NCBI RefSeq assembly: GCF_020379485.1
Contig: NC_063450.1
Span: 52,103,374 to 52,167,373 of the forward strand
Length of the DNA: 64,000 bases
Direction of reading: 5' to 3'
From: Brassica napus
Taxonomy: Eukaryota; Streptophyta; Magnoliopsida; Brassicales; Brassicaceae
Shown here: one piece after another, positions 50,732 through 64,000 of the stretch
Numbering within the stretch: the first letter of the stretch is position 1
How the letters are laid out: every line of letters begins with the position of its first letter
The notes under the pieces: generated by a model
What the model was told of the DNA's origin: nothing
The model's database searches: none
The model's input: the letters and a program-made list of their open reading frames with translations, nothing else
Position numbers and translations under genes: made by a program

Positions 50732-50971
50732 GATATATGATGTACAATTGTGTGAAGGTATAATGTCAGTTCATGACAGGAGAGTTTGATAAATGTCTTG
50801 TATAGTTCCTTTTCTACTATGCTTCTTGCATATTCCCATGTATCTGTAACCATAGAAAGTATTTGAATGAAGATTTTTCGTATAGATTGTAACAAAGAAA
50901 TCAATACTTAAAGAATTATCAGTTGTTATGTAATGTTACAGTATGACTTATGTTGAGGCCAAAACAAGTGA

Positions 50972-53344
50972 CTACCAATAATCTCCACAAGAACAAACAC
51001 CATCTCTAAAATGATGAAACCGGTTGGCGTCTCTTACAACTATCACTCTCTCTGTTATCTCTGAGATGAGTTTAGTTACAGTGTGACAGTCTAAACAGAC
51101 CCGCAGATTCTTTATGATCCGGATCTCAGTTCCTGGTTCAGTTGCTATGAGTCCAAAGGCAATTGCTAGCCTCTCGCTGTGAAATTTCACCATCAGCTCT
51201 CTTTCTTCCTCCTCCACGTCGTGCAAGGCCAACTCAGTCTCGGGTTGATACCCAGCTTCCCTCATCTTCCCTTCCAGCTCCTCTAGCTTCTCATAGATTG
51301 CTTTTACCTGGGGATGTGACTTATCACCCGAGGTGAATACATGAGGCGTCCCACCAATCTCTATCAAGGTACAGCCAGGAGCCTTGGTTAATTTCCTCTT
51401 CTTTGCCGCTTGTCTGACCGTAGCAGCCTGTGGATAATTTCTATCAGCTGAGTGAATGTTCGACAGCAAAACATGGTACCCTACATTGTCTGGATCTAGC
51501 TCAAACAGCTTCTCGGAGACTGTACGGGCAAGGTTTGTGTCTTTGTGAATCCTACAAGCTCCTAGCAGTGTTTGCCACACGGAAGGATCCGCTTCAACGG
51601 GCATCGCCTCTATAAACTGCAATGCTCTCTGCAAATGTCCTGCTCGGCCAAGAATATCGACCATGCAGGCGTAATGCTTGACCGATGGTTCAAAACCGTA
51701 CCGGTGGACCATGGAGTTGAACATGTCATCACCTTCTTTGACGAGGCCAGCATGACTACAAGCGTAAAGAACGCAGAGGAAAGTGACCTGCGTTGGTGCA
51801 ACGCCGGAGTTCAACATCTCAGAGAAGATACTCAGAGCATCCTGTCCATGTCCATGGAGGCCATAACCGATAATCATTGTGTTCCATGTAACTTCGTTCC
51901 TCTTCGGCATCAAGTCAAACAACCGGCGCGCTTCTGCAATGCTTCCGCACTTTGCATACATACCAATCAAAGCAGTAGACACATATATGCTAGACTCAAA
52001 ATCTGTACCTCTGACTAAACCATGTACCCATTTCCCCAAACTCAAAGTTCCTAACTGCGCACAAGCGGACAGAATACAAGTTATTGTGATCGGGTTTGGA
52101 CTAAACTCAGACTTCTGCATTTCTCTGAACAAAGATATCGCGTCCTCTGTCAACCCGTTTTGAGTGTAACCAGAGATCATTGCGTTCCAAGATGCCAAGC
52201 TCTTATGCGGAGACTCATCAAAAACCTTCCGGGCTGATTCCATCTCATTCAGTTTACTGTAAACCGTGGTTAACGCGGTCGGCACAGATTCATGAGATGA
52301 GAAGCCTGACTTCAAGCTGTAACCATGAATGGCATATACAAGCATAAGATGACCAGAGACAGGGATCAGACTCACCACCGTGCTTGAGTTCAACCTTGTT
52401 CCTGACAACACCAGCTCCTTAAACAAGCTTAAAGAGAGCTCAGTCTCGTCATTTGAAGTGTACCCGTGAATCATTGCATTATAAGCTACAATATCTGGTC
52501 TACAAAAATCTCGAAACAGAGTACTCAACACCTCAATCTTCCCACACTTCGAGTACAACGAGATAAAACCTGTACGAACAAAATCATGAGAGTAGCATCC
52601 TGTCTTCATCGCAAGACTATGGATAACCATCCCGAGTCTCAGCTCTTGCAACTCCGCAACAGCGGGAAGAACACTCAACAGAGTCGTCGAGTCAAAACGA
52701 GTAGAGCTCTCGTTGATCAAATCCCTAAACACCTGAACAGACTCCTCGTACATCTCATTCTCTCCGTACCCAGATAACATAGTGTTCCACAAAACAGAGT
52801 CTCTCTCAGGCATTCTATCGAACACCTTCCTCGCATCACCCACCCTTGAAAACTTGAAGTACATGTTAACGATATTCGATCCAAGTCGTAATTCTGAGTC
52901 AAACCCATCAACGAGTGCTTGTCCGTGAACAACTCTGCCAGCTCTCTCGTCGCGAGCTCCCGAAGCGGCGGAGATAGCGTAGGTGTAAGTTGAGCTATTG
53001 GGGACGAGATCAGTTGATTTTCTTAGATGGGAGAATAGAGAAAGCGAAGAGTGTGGTGATCCGTTGTTGGAGAAGCCGCCCATGAGGACGTTGAAGAGGA
53101 AGACGTCGGGGCTATGGACGGAGAGGACGAGGTTGTGTGCGTAGTGAATGGCGCCGAGCTCGGAGAGGCGTTGGGTGAGCTTGGTGAGGAGGCGGATGTC
53201 GTTTTGGAAGCCATGGGTAGTGATCTGAGCGTGGGTTTGGGTGAGGTGAGAGAGGGAAGAGGAGATTTTGAAGAGGTCGGAGATGGTGTTCTTGTTTATT
53301 ACTCCTCCGACGGTTGTCTCGGCGGATAAGGAACGTAGTAACAT
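50972..53344 (-). CDS. DYW9: PLS-DYW pentatricopeptide repeat protein (DYW9-like), 790 aa
   Basis: Intronless, as most plant PPR genes are. I place the start at ATG 53344 (MLLRSLSAETT), 22 codons inside the longer open frame, because it opens an organelle-targeting-like N-terminus. About 15 PPR units follow (for example DVFLFNVLMGGFSNNG, SVLWNTMLSGYGENEMYEE, ITCILSACAQLGTLSLGKWV, NEVTWNTMIIGYGLHGHGQD). After them come the E and E+ regions and a complete DYW deaminase-like domain, with HSERLAIAFGLI (zinc-binding His-Glu), CLDCH and the terminal CGDYW. Such proteins bind a specific organellar RNA and direct C-to-U editing. The likely ortholog is At4g30700; its editing site is not derivable from sequence alone. 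Confidence 0.93.
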   Translation of the reverse strand: MLLRSLSAETTVGGVINKNTISDLFKISSSLSHLTQTHAQITTHGFQNDIRLLTKLTQRLSELGAIHYAHNLVLSVHSPDVFLFNVLMGGFSNNGSPHSSLSLFSHLRKSTDLVPNSSTYTYAISAASGARDERAGRVVHGQALVDGFDSELRLGSNIVNMYFKFSRVGDARKVFDRMPERDSVLWNTMLSGYGENEMYEESVQVFRDLINESSTRFDSTTLLSVLPAVAELQELRLGMVIHSLAMKTGCYSHDFVRTGFISLYSKCGKIEVLSTLFRDFCRPDIVAYNAMIHGYTSNDETELSLSLFKELVLSGTRLNSSTVVSLIPVSGHLMLVYAIHGYSLKSGFSSHESVPTALTTVYSKLNEMESARKVFDESPHKSLASWNAMISGYTQNGLTEDAISLFREMQKSEFSPNPITITCILSACAQLGTLSLGKWVHGLVRGTDFESSIYVSTALIGMYAKCGSIAEARRLFDLMPKRNEVTWNTMIIGYGLHGHGQDALSIFSEMLNSGVAPTQVTFLCVLYACSHAGLVKEGDDMFNSMVHRYGFEPSVKHYACMVDILGRAGHLQRALQFIEAMPVEADPSVWQTLLGACRIHKDTNLARTVSEKLFELDPDNVGYHVLLSNIHSADRNYPQAATVRQAAKKRKLTKAPGCTLIEIGGTPHVFTSGDKSHPQVKAIYEKLEELEGKMREAGYQPETELALHDVEEEERELMVKFHSERLAIAFGLIATEPGTEIRIIKNLRVCLDCHTVTKLISEITERVIVVRDANRFHHFRDGVCSCGDYW

Positions 53345-53410
53345 TTGGCTTTGGTCCTTTTGTGTGATAACGAAACGAAACGACTCATTTCGCCCTCTTA
53401 TAGTATCCAT

Positions 53411-54043
53411 TTAAACATATTTCTCTACTTTTAAATTACAACATTTTTTTATTAATTCAAATATTTAATTTTAATAAAAAGTTACAAACAATCCTAAAGT
53501 TACATTTTGCAGTAATTTTTTTTATTAATTCATGGTTTATTAATGTTTTACATGGAAAACTTTTCTTTTAAATTCTAAATAATGCGATTTACCATTAATA
53601 AATACAGATAATGGAAATTTATTTAAAAAATTCAACATGCTTAACAAAACCGCAAGTTTTGAAGCTTTATAGAAAGGTGGTGCAAATATGATTTAATGTG
53701 GTGTAAATAGAACCACTAAACATATGAACCAATAGATTGTTGATTGCAAAGTTGTGTTGTAACTAATTTGTAATAAAAATAAATTAATATTAAAAATTGA
53801 TTCTACATATAGTAAACGCCTAAAAAGTAAAAACCCACATCATGTGAACAAATAAATTGCTTTTTCCTTCTTTACCTAAGACTTTCGAACTAGAGATCTT
53901 TCACTTCCTGTGTTCCTATGCTAACGTTTCATACCAAAAAAAAAAGACTTCTCACAAGACTAGAGAAATGTGGGAGCATCGAAGAGCAATTTACAGGTGA
54001 TCCAGTCATCAGTGGTGAGCATGTGGAACTGTAAGCGTGTTAT
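53411..54043. other. Intergenic DNA between the PPR gene and QWRF8
   Basis: AT-rich. It holds the PPR promoter on the minus strand and the QWRF8 3' flank. No gene or repeat recognised. Confidence 0.5.
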
Positions 54044-56324
<2,281 letters not shown>

Positions 56325-57189
56325 TCAAGCTAAGGAAACAAAGTTGCATTGAGTGGATTCAGTAGTCCACGCCTCTCAGTTCTTTCTGCATTCGAGCTAA
56401 ACAGCTGCAAGAAAGCCAAAACCCAGAAGAAGCACTAAGATACCCCACAGATAAATAAAAAAAAAAAGATAAAGTCTTCTTCTCCAATGTCCTTATCAAC
56501 AAAGTGCCATGATCAGATTGGCTGGAAAGTTAAATGGACCAATATTCTTATTTCTAACAAATACAAAGAGAACAAATAGTAACAGAAGTAATAACAATTA
56601 GTGTGACAATGTTTGAACGTAGTAGATATTGACAATTCCTGATCTTGGTGTATCTCCAAGTACGTGTATGGAAGAATCATGTATTGGTGCCCACTCTAAG
56701 AGATGATGAAATGTAGTGATAGTGATGATGATTCATGAAATTTTGACCGAAAGTGAAAATCACAAACATACTTTTAACTGTGTTTATGAGATGTGTTATG
56801 AAGAAGATTCCAAGAATGAAAATTTTGTCGGTTTACCGACAGACTTGTGTCTCTCATCATTGACATAGACAAGACTCTCGTTTAATCGACATCAAATTTA
56901 GTAACTCATTTTTTTTTTGCCTTATACAACAGGCAATTGAAGTCTTTTAAGAATCATATAGTTTCTAAATCAATAAACCAAATCAAAACAGCTGTCGTAA
57001 TTTCTGTTCCTGACTGACGAAATCTCAGATCGCGGTAATAAAAAGATAACTTTTTTTTTAGATATAATCAAAAATAGGGAAATGATACACACCTAAATGC
57101 GAAGCTAAACCCTTAGAGATCCGACGAGGATTCTCCTAAGGTTGCAAAATATATGTTAAAAGAAAAAAAAAAATCTTACCCAGGAAAGA

Positions 57190-59807
57190 TGAAATCGATT
57201 TCCACAAATTAAAATAAATAAAAAAAGGAGCAATCTCGTGAATTGATTATTCTCCTCGCGGAATCTTCTTTGCCCTTCGGAGATCGAATTGGGTGAATTC
57301 AAAACCCCGATCGTATTCGATGAGGAAGAAGAATAGGCGATTGAAGGATCAGAGAGATGAGAGATTAAAGAGAAAGGGCGTTATTTTCGCGCCACCTAAT
57401 TTTGATAATAATTATAAGTCTTTCTCTCTTCTCATAGAAGACCAAAAATACTACGGGTCCGACTGAGTCTGGGTCTGACTGGCGACCATTCGTAAAACAA
57501 GATGAACAAATAAAAAAAAAATGTATGAAAATAAAAGAGTATGAATGAAAAAGAATAGTTGTTTTTTATCAATTTTAACAAAGAATAATTTTATTGTTTA
57601 ATTTTCTACAAAAAAAAAAGGAATGAAAGCGAATGATAAGAAATAATGTGAATGATGATTTTTTTACGAACGTTATGGAATGCATTATTCCTAGCTTTTT
57701 CCTGATCACCACTCGTACCCTACATATAAAATAATAATGTAATTTTTTTCCTTAAAACATAATGTTTGAATTAATTTAATTTGCGTTAATCTAGTACTTT
57801 CCTAGTAAAGTGATCATTCCTGTTTAACCAAAGAATTATCATAAAAATCCCTCCAACGGGAGTATCTATATTAATCATTTGGTTTTATGTTTTGGTTTAT
57901 TAGATATTCAGATTCAAACAATCGAGATAAATAAATAGTTATACATATAATTCTTTTCTTCTTCTTTTTTTTTTTTGCGTAAAAGTTATACATATAATAA
58001 TTCAAAAGGTCATTCGTATAAGAAGCTCTCAAAGACCAGCTAGTTCCATTGATGGTCAACATCTGATAGGTTGTCCGCACCTCCTTAGTGTTACGCATAC
58101 GTTCCAAAGAGTCTTTCTTCAACACATATATAATAACTGAGTTTTAACTTTTTCTTTGGTTTTATTCATCTTCTTTGAGTACCAATCGAAACTTTTGATG
58201 GAGATTAATTCTAAGGAAATGAAGGAAAATTGAAATGGCAAAGCACAGAGAACAAAGGTGACAAAGCTTTTTTCTCTTTTTTTTTTAAGGTGACAAAGTT
58301 TGTAGAACTGATGATTATTTCGTTCTTCTTAAAACACATAAGCATTTTCGCCGAAAGCTTAATTTACAGCTGCTTACTTTTCACACCTAACCTTAACTAT
58401 AATCACAAGAGTTAAGAGAAGAGAGCTCTCATACAAGGGATACAAATTGGAAAACAAACAATTTTTTTTCAAAACTATGATGGTTACTCATGATAAGTGT
58501 GTCTGGTGTCTTCTATCTTTGTTTGTCTTTTCTTTCTAGCTGTGAAAAGAAAATTTACCGAGCACTGACAGTGGCTATCCCCAAACTTTCTTTAGGTATC
58601 TTGTTTAATTATACATATATACATAGTTGATAAAAAAACTGAGTCTATTATAGTGTCTTTGCATATCAAACATATAAAAGAATCTAAAATCACATGGATT
58701 GTAAGTTATATGTTCCACTTAACACATTAATATTTTAATGGCTAATTGCATATTGTTTATTCTCTCGAAGGGCCATGCTGATCGCCCTCAAAACCGTCTA
58801 CACGTTCATTATCTAAATACCCATGCAAAAAATATTTAGAAAAAACATACTAAAATATAATATCTTAGTATTTTTTTTTGTCAACAGTATATTTATTTCT
58901 AATCAATAAGTTTCACTATTTTATTTTGGTAGACTCTTGTGTCGATGAGGATTATAAAACTCCTTAATTAGTATGATAAGGTTTCAGTACATTAAACCCA
59001 ATAAAATAAACACATTTAAAAAAAATGAAACGATCTTTATTTTTAAATAAAGTTTGCACATGAGATGATTCCGACATATCATATGATCTTGAGCTTTCTA
59101 TAGACCTTTGTCTCTCTTTCATTTGTGTGCCCCCTTGCCTCATGGAGTCTTCTTTTATATATACTGGTTACACATGTATGTACTGCCAATTTTTTCAGAA
59201 CATTGAATCTAGCACACCTATCTCTACTAGTTTACTTCGTGGCTTCAATTTCTCCAGAAATCTCACCATTAACGTTTTATATAAAAACAAAATCTTTAGT
59301 TATATTGTCTACCGAAAAAATTATTATATAATACTTTCTCAAAACATAAATAAGGCATCTACAAATTAAATATGATATTTAGATACAAATCTATAATCAG
59401 AATAAATATAAACAGAAATTGATATTGTATGTTTTTTTCTGTTCTTTCTACTCTTGCACACCTAACTGCAAAGTGTAACAATCGCCACGAGAAAAGCTCA
59501 AGAGTGATCACGAAACCAAAAATGTTTTTATTAAGCCAAAGCTTAATGGTACAACTTGTGACTCAAACCTTTAGAACCGGCTGTGTTTCTGACTTATGAT
59601 TTGTTTAAAGTGACATTGATACAGTAAGTCTTCCATATATTTAGCTTTTCTGCGTCTCTTGAGACCACTACTTCACTTCAAAGTCATGATCTCTAAAGAA
59701 AAATGAAGGAACATGACTTAACACAGATGCTATTGACGAAATACTAATCAAAGATGAAGTAAAATATCATAATACACTGAGTAGAGCCTTGCTTCGAGTG
59801 TATTAAA
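57190..59807. other. Intergenic DNA upstream of QWRF8
   Basis: The QWRF8 promoter and first leader exon lie around 57180-57420. Beyond that the sequence is AT-rich, and no protein-like frame, tRNA or clear transposon was recognised. Confidence 0.45.
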
Positions 59808-60480
59808 AAATGCTTTCGCCTAGGGCCCCAAAATATATAGTTTTTTTAGGGCCCCAAATTTCAGAAAATAATTAGTAGTAGAGTGATATAAGTTTGTCAT
59901 TTATTTGATAAACTGAAATCATCAAATGAAGATAGTTTGATGGCATCTTGTACCAATCTTCAAGCAGCTTTAAAGCATGTAAATTATTCGGATGTTATTG
60001 GGGGTGATCTGTGTTTTGAACTGATGGTTCTAAAAGAGATGGTTCTAAAAGAGACGTTGCCATAAGATTACAAGAAACCTTTTGAAGTTCTGAACTTTTT
60101 GAAATGAAGGGGAGAGTGCTGTCCAGATTCATAGATTTCTTATCAAATATTATTGACGATTCAAGTTTCAGTCACTGCTGAAAGAAGCTTTTCCAAGTTA
60201 AAGCAAATAAAATTTTATATGCGATCAACCATATATATCACAAGAAAGATCAAATGGTCTAGTAATTATATATATAGAAAAAGAACTAGTTAAGAATCTA
60301 GATTATGAGAATTTGGTTAAAGAGTTTATTGAAAAAGAATGAGGAAATTTTTTTTTTAGTTTTTTAAGTTATTGTTTTTCTTCTTAATGTTTTTTCAAAT
60401 ATATATTATACTCCAATAAAAAATTTTATAAGGGCCCATTTTTAAATTCGGCTCGGGCCCCACTAAACCTTCCCAGGCAC
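59808..60480 (+). mobile_element. hAT transposon relic
   Basis: It is bounded by GGGCCCC-rich ends (TAGGGCCCCAAAAT at the left, CTCGGGCCCCACTAAA at the right) that are inverted relatives of each other, as in Brassicaceae hAT elements. It contains the end of a transposase frame (separate entry). Target duplicates were not identified and most of the transposase is missing. Confidence 0.7.
59938..60342 (+). pseudogene. hAT transposase C-terminus (dimerisation domain), broken
   Basis: The reading resembles the hAT C-terminal dimerisation region: GDLCFELMVLKE, then a stop, PFEVLNFLK, then SVTAERSFSKLKQIKFYMRS. After a frameshift comes SQERSNGLVIIYIEKELV, DYENLVKEFIEKE and a stop at 60340-60342. 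At least one frameshift and two stops. Catalytic regions upstream are absent. Not functional. Confidence 0.75.
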
Positions 60481-60753
60481 TGACACTGAGGAAAAAATAT
60501 CAAAATATAAAAAACAAAGTCGCTGGAAAATACAAACTAGTTTACTTTCTTAACTCCTAATGTTTGGGTTACTAACGTAATTCTAAGGAAAAATTCTCTT
60601 CCGGCTGATGTATATATGTATCAGTTCTTAAGCTTTGATACAGCAAAAACAGGAGGAAGAAGCAGTCCCCATTGATGTTCTTCTACCTCCACAAGTGCTG
60701 AAAAAAGACAGAGAGAGATGAAGGAGATTTCTTCTTCTTCTTCAACACCATCA

Positions 60754-63700
60754 TTAGTACTTTACAAGTCCAGCACCTTGAGCTTTTCCAATAACCGACT
60801 CTATGGCTCCATCAAATAGATCGAAGTTTTTTGCAACAGCAAGACCTGAGAACATACCATCCACTGCAGCACTTACAATCCCACCAGCATATCCAGCTCC
60901 TTCACCAACTGGGTATAAACCTTTCAAGCTCGTGCTCTCGTATGTCTCATTGCTTCGAGGTATCCTAACAGGAGAGCTTGTTCTTGTCTGGTTCAGAAAA
61001 AAAGTTGAAACATTGTTACCTCTTGTCTGAAAACTAGACTGATTCAGAACAAGTTAGATATATAATATTCTACCTCTACACCGTGGAGGAGTGCTTCCTC
61101 TGAGATGAACCCCGGTAACTGAAAGTTCAAGTGTTAGAGAGAAAATATAAGCTATGGATTTATTTTATTGCAATGTGAAAATATTGAACCAACCTCTTTT
61201 TCAAACATAGAGAGAGACTGTCGCAGAGAATCTGTGATATGAGCAGGAAACAGTTCGTGCAGCTTTGCAGACTTCACTCCTAATCTATAGCTTGATGAAG
61301 GCAAAGGTGTTTCTGTATAACAGCACAAGAATAAACAAATCACCTAAAACAAACCACAACACGAACAATAAAATGAGAATTGAGTATGAAGGAAACTAGT
61401 GTTTACCAGATAACTTGCTTTGCAGAAAATCAGTAACCCTCTGTACAGGAACTGTAAAGTCGCCACCACCCATTATAGCCGCTCTTCTTTCAAACTCTCT
61501 CTAAAGAAAAGCAAAAGATCAACTGAGAAGTATTGAATAAAACAGAAAAGTAGTAATCTGTATTGATACCTGAAACTCAATCCCAGCTAAGGGTCCAGTA
61601 AGATTGAGAAGATCAAAGTCTTTTGCTGAGACAGTGACGACTAGTGCAGCATTGGCCCACTTGGATGAACGGCGAGAGAAAGACATGCCATTGATGCAGA
61701 GTTCGTTTGGGTTTGTGCTGGTGAGAACAACCTGCAAAATACATGGAAAAAGTCTTATTCATGATTTAAAAAAAACAGCAAGACACTGTAATAAGGAAAC
61801 TGTACCTGACCACCAGGACACATGCAGAAGGAGTAGCAACTACGTTTAGATGATGAAGACTGAGAGAGATCCTCGTCTTTGTCATTCACGTATTGAACAA
61901 CCTTATAGTCCGCCACTGGTACTTTGCCTCGTCCTTTACGAACTTCACCTGCTAAATCTGAGTACTACATACATACACTAGTTTCAGACATGGGATTCTA
62001 ATGATACAATGAAGAGATGTGATGCTAATGTAACACAACCAACCTGTATACTGTTAATTAGCTCCTGAGGATGCTCAACGCGCAAACCAACCTGGTCCAC
62101 ACAAACATATAGACATCAAATGATAAAAAACCAAGCCAGAGAAGATACTTACCATATAAAACAAAACTTACAGCAAAATCTTTTGGAGTCAGCTCCACAT
62201 TACGAGAAAGAAGCATCTCATAAGTGTCACGTGCTGAGTGACCAACCGCAAGAACAACTGCATCGAATTTTAAATCCTTGGAGCTACTCTGCAACTTGTC
62301 TGTTGAATCCGAAACTCTGACTCCAACAACACGAGAATCCTCTACAAGAAGATCGTCTACACGAGTCCCAAACTTGATATTCACCTAATTAAACATATGC
62401 AGTTAAAGAGGAGCTCACAAGAGACTTCAATCAATCTACTTGTCAATAAACTTACTCCTGCGCTTTGAAGATAATGTCTGAAATTACGGAGTAATGGAAT
62501 TAGCTTGTCTGTTCCTAGATGAGGCTTTCCATTGACCAGTATGTTATCAGGAGCACCAAAACGAACCAACGTCTTCAACACCTGCAACAATTGAAAGATA
62601 ATGTCACATTTTACTGAAAAGTGAACTGTGCTTGTTTAACAACTAGGAGTCTCAGGATCCTAACCGCTAAAACAGTGGCACTGTTCTTCCCTATTCGAGT
62701 AACAAGCTTTCCATCACTCCAAGTACCTGCACCACCCTGCGTTGCATAAGTGCTAAACTATATGACTTTGACAATAACAAACTAGTAACAGGCTAAAGAG
62801 AAGAAGTTTTATTTTAAAACCTCGCCAAAGCAGAAGTTACTCTCCATATCCAAGATCTTACGAACTACCAAAGCGCCTATATCACGTCCCCTTTCTTCCA
62901 CTGCTTGTCCTCTCTCAATCAATGTCACATCAGCACCAAACTCTGCAAGAACAAGAGCTGCAAACAGACCAGAAGGACCTCCACCCACAACTGCGACTCT
63001 CGGTTTGCTTCTTCCTCCTCCAGTGCCATTGATAACCACAGGCTCATGCTCTCCAGCTGCTGCATCACCGTTGACTCTTCTACACTCGTTGACTACACTG
63101 ATCAAGTCACCAGAAACAGTCTTCTCAGGAGACAGATGCTCAACAAGCCCAAGCTTGGGCTCTAACCGGAAAATGAAATCATGAGCACGAGGCTCCAACT
63201 CAAGAAGCGTCTTCACATCCAAGTCCACAGTATACACAAACTTAGCTTCTTTCAGAATCTAAACAACAAAGATGAAAACTTTCACTCACTTCAACTATAA
63301 TCACAACACTGAATCAAACCGTCACATACCTTCCTAGCGTCAAAAGACTTCCTCACAACAGAAAACGCTTCTTCTGGCAGCATAGAAGCAACCTGAAGAA
63401 TCCAAAAATAGTATAAAGTTTCGAACTTTTCATATAAAGTTTGGAACTTTTCCACCGGAGAAACTCACCGGAAACTCGATAACTTTAGCGATGGCTTGAA
63501 GCAGCCCTTCTGAGATTCCGAGAGAATCTTTACCAGGGTCGTCTCCGACGGGGACTCCGAGCTTAGAGAGACGCCATACTCCTTCGAGCTTGTTCTTAAC
63601 CTTTGCCGCAGCTTCCTTCTGCTCTGTTCTCAGCTTCTTCCTCTCTGAAGGGTATCTCCGCTTCCCGGTTCGCTTAGCAGCGCAGAGGATACGGTTTGTT

Positions 63701-63804
63701 TGGATACGTGGATAAGAGAGTACTGGTCTTGGATGAGGAATTCGCAGCTCATTGCTGATAGATGAGAGGAATGAAGGAGTGAAGACAGTTTGGGAGAGAG
63801 ACAT
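60754..63804 (-). CDS. PDE327: FAD/NAD(P)-binding oxidoreductase PDE327 (pigment defective)
   Basis: Thirteen exons on the minus strand: 63804-63469, 63392-63330, 63258-62821, 62736-62665, 62581-62456, 62384-62172, 62091-62044, 61964-61806, 61731-61570, 61500-61407, 61312-61194, 61118-61074, 60987-60754. They give 702 aa. The start ATG 63804 opens a plastid transit-like N-terminus (MSLSQTVFTPSFLSS). A dinucleotide-binding fold lies at about residues 222-252 (VAVVGGGPSG, ending ADVTLIERG). Further motifs are GGAGTWSDGKL, AVVLAVGHSARDTYEML, CMCPGGQVV and the C-terminal FAD site GLYPVGEGAGYAGGI. The family is the NAD(FAD)-dependent dehydrogenase group related to bacterial YtfP/HI0933-like flavoproteins. 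The Arabidopsis mutant name implies a chloroplast role; the substrate is unknown. Confidence 0.92.
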
Positions 63805-64000
63805 AACGCACAAGCTCTCTCTCTCTCTGTTTCTGTTCCAAAGAGTTATCCTATCGTATTCAAATTGAATTCACTTGAGTCCGGTTACTATGATTGGTGT
63901 CCAAACCGGTTTGTTTGGTCTGGTTCGATTTTGATCTGGTTTAAGGTTCTAAAATTAAGTTTTTTTTTTTTGTCTATGACACGAATCTTTTTCTATATGA
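63805..64000 (-). promoter_or_regulatory. Upstream region of PDE327
   Basis: A CT-repeat-like leader (GAGAGAGAGAG on the minus strand near 63815-63826) precedes the start codon. No further motif was identified before the window ends. Confidence 0.35.

Noticed and set aside
53345..53410. 22-codon N-terminal extension of the PPR protein
   Set aside because: It is open and has an ATG, but the next Met starts a normal targeting-like N-terminus and matches the family length better. It cannot be excluded without cDNA.
58769..58784. GGGCCATGCTGATC, resembling the complement of U6 snRNA
   Set aside because: Only about 14 bases match with one mismatch; the flanks do not fit U6, and no upstream sequence element or terminator was found.

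Overview
The window is nuclear DNA of a flowering plant, almost certainly a Brassicaceae species and most likely Brassica or a close relative. The signs are spliced genes with GT-AG introns, AT-rich intergenic DNA, Ty1-copia and L1 retroelements, Helitrons and MITEs. The single-copy genes also run in the order I recall for Arabidopsis thaliana At4g30610 to At4g30720: SCPL24/BRS1, an unknown nuclear-type protein, F-box/LRR, RCI2, a small secreted protein, eIF(iso)4G-like, IF3, a DYW-type PPR protein, QWRF8 and PDE327. Locus names rest on recalled family resemblance plus order; no database was searched. Exon coordinates were worked out by hand from splice consensus and frame continuity, and every multi-exon model below closes in frame.

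Layout. 1-7.3 kb: intergenic DNA, then a degraded Ty1-copia element on the minus strand (TSD ATTTG) that has no gag. In its leader it carries a palindrome-rich tandem array and a compact promoter-plus-small-ORF cassette. 8.4-15.4 kb: a serine carboxypeptidase-like gene (9 exons) and a 204-aa gene of unknown function. 15.7-38.5 kb: an accessory block of four tandem F-box/LRR genes and one F-box relic. They are interspersed with a truncated receptor kinase, a broken lectin-domain gene, Helitrons, Harbinger-type MITEs and a pristine 5.6-kb Ty1-copia element. That element has two 496-bp LTRs that look identical and sits inside exon 2 of the second F-box gene. 39.1-39.9 kb: a large inverted-repeat element filled with degenerate telomere-like repeats. 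40.2-47.5 kb: an RCI2/PMP3 gene, a small secreted-protein gene, a 5'-truncated L1 LINE and a full-length eIF(iso)4G gene. 49.2-63.8 kb: conserved housekeeping genes (organellar IF3, DYW PPR, QWRF8, PDE327) with a hAT transposase relic between the last two.

The genes do not form a pathway; this is a conserved syntenic backbone interrupted by a fast-evolving tandem F-box cluster. In that cluster one copy is split by a very young retrotransposon, one is frameshifted near its end, one has lost its ancestral leader, and one looks intact. The backbone genes serve organelle expression (IF3, PPR, PDE327), cytosolic translation (eIF(iso)4G), microtubules (QWRF8), secreted proteolysis (SCPL24) and membrane stress responses (RCI2).
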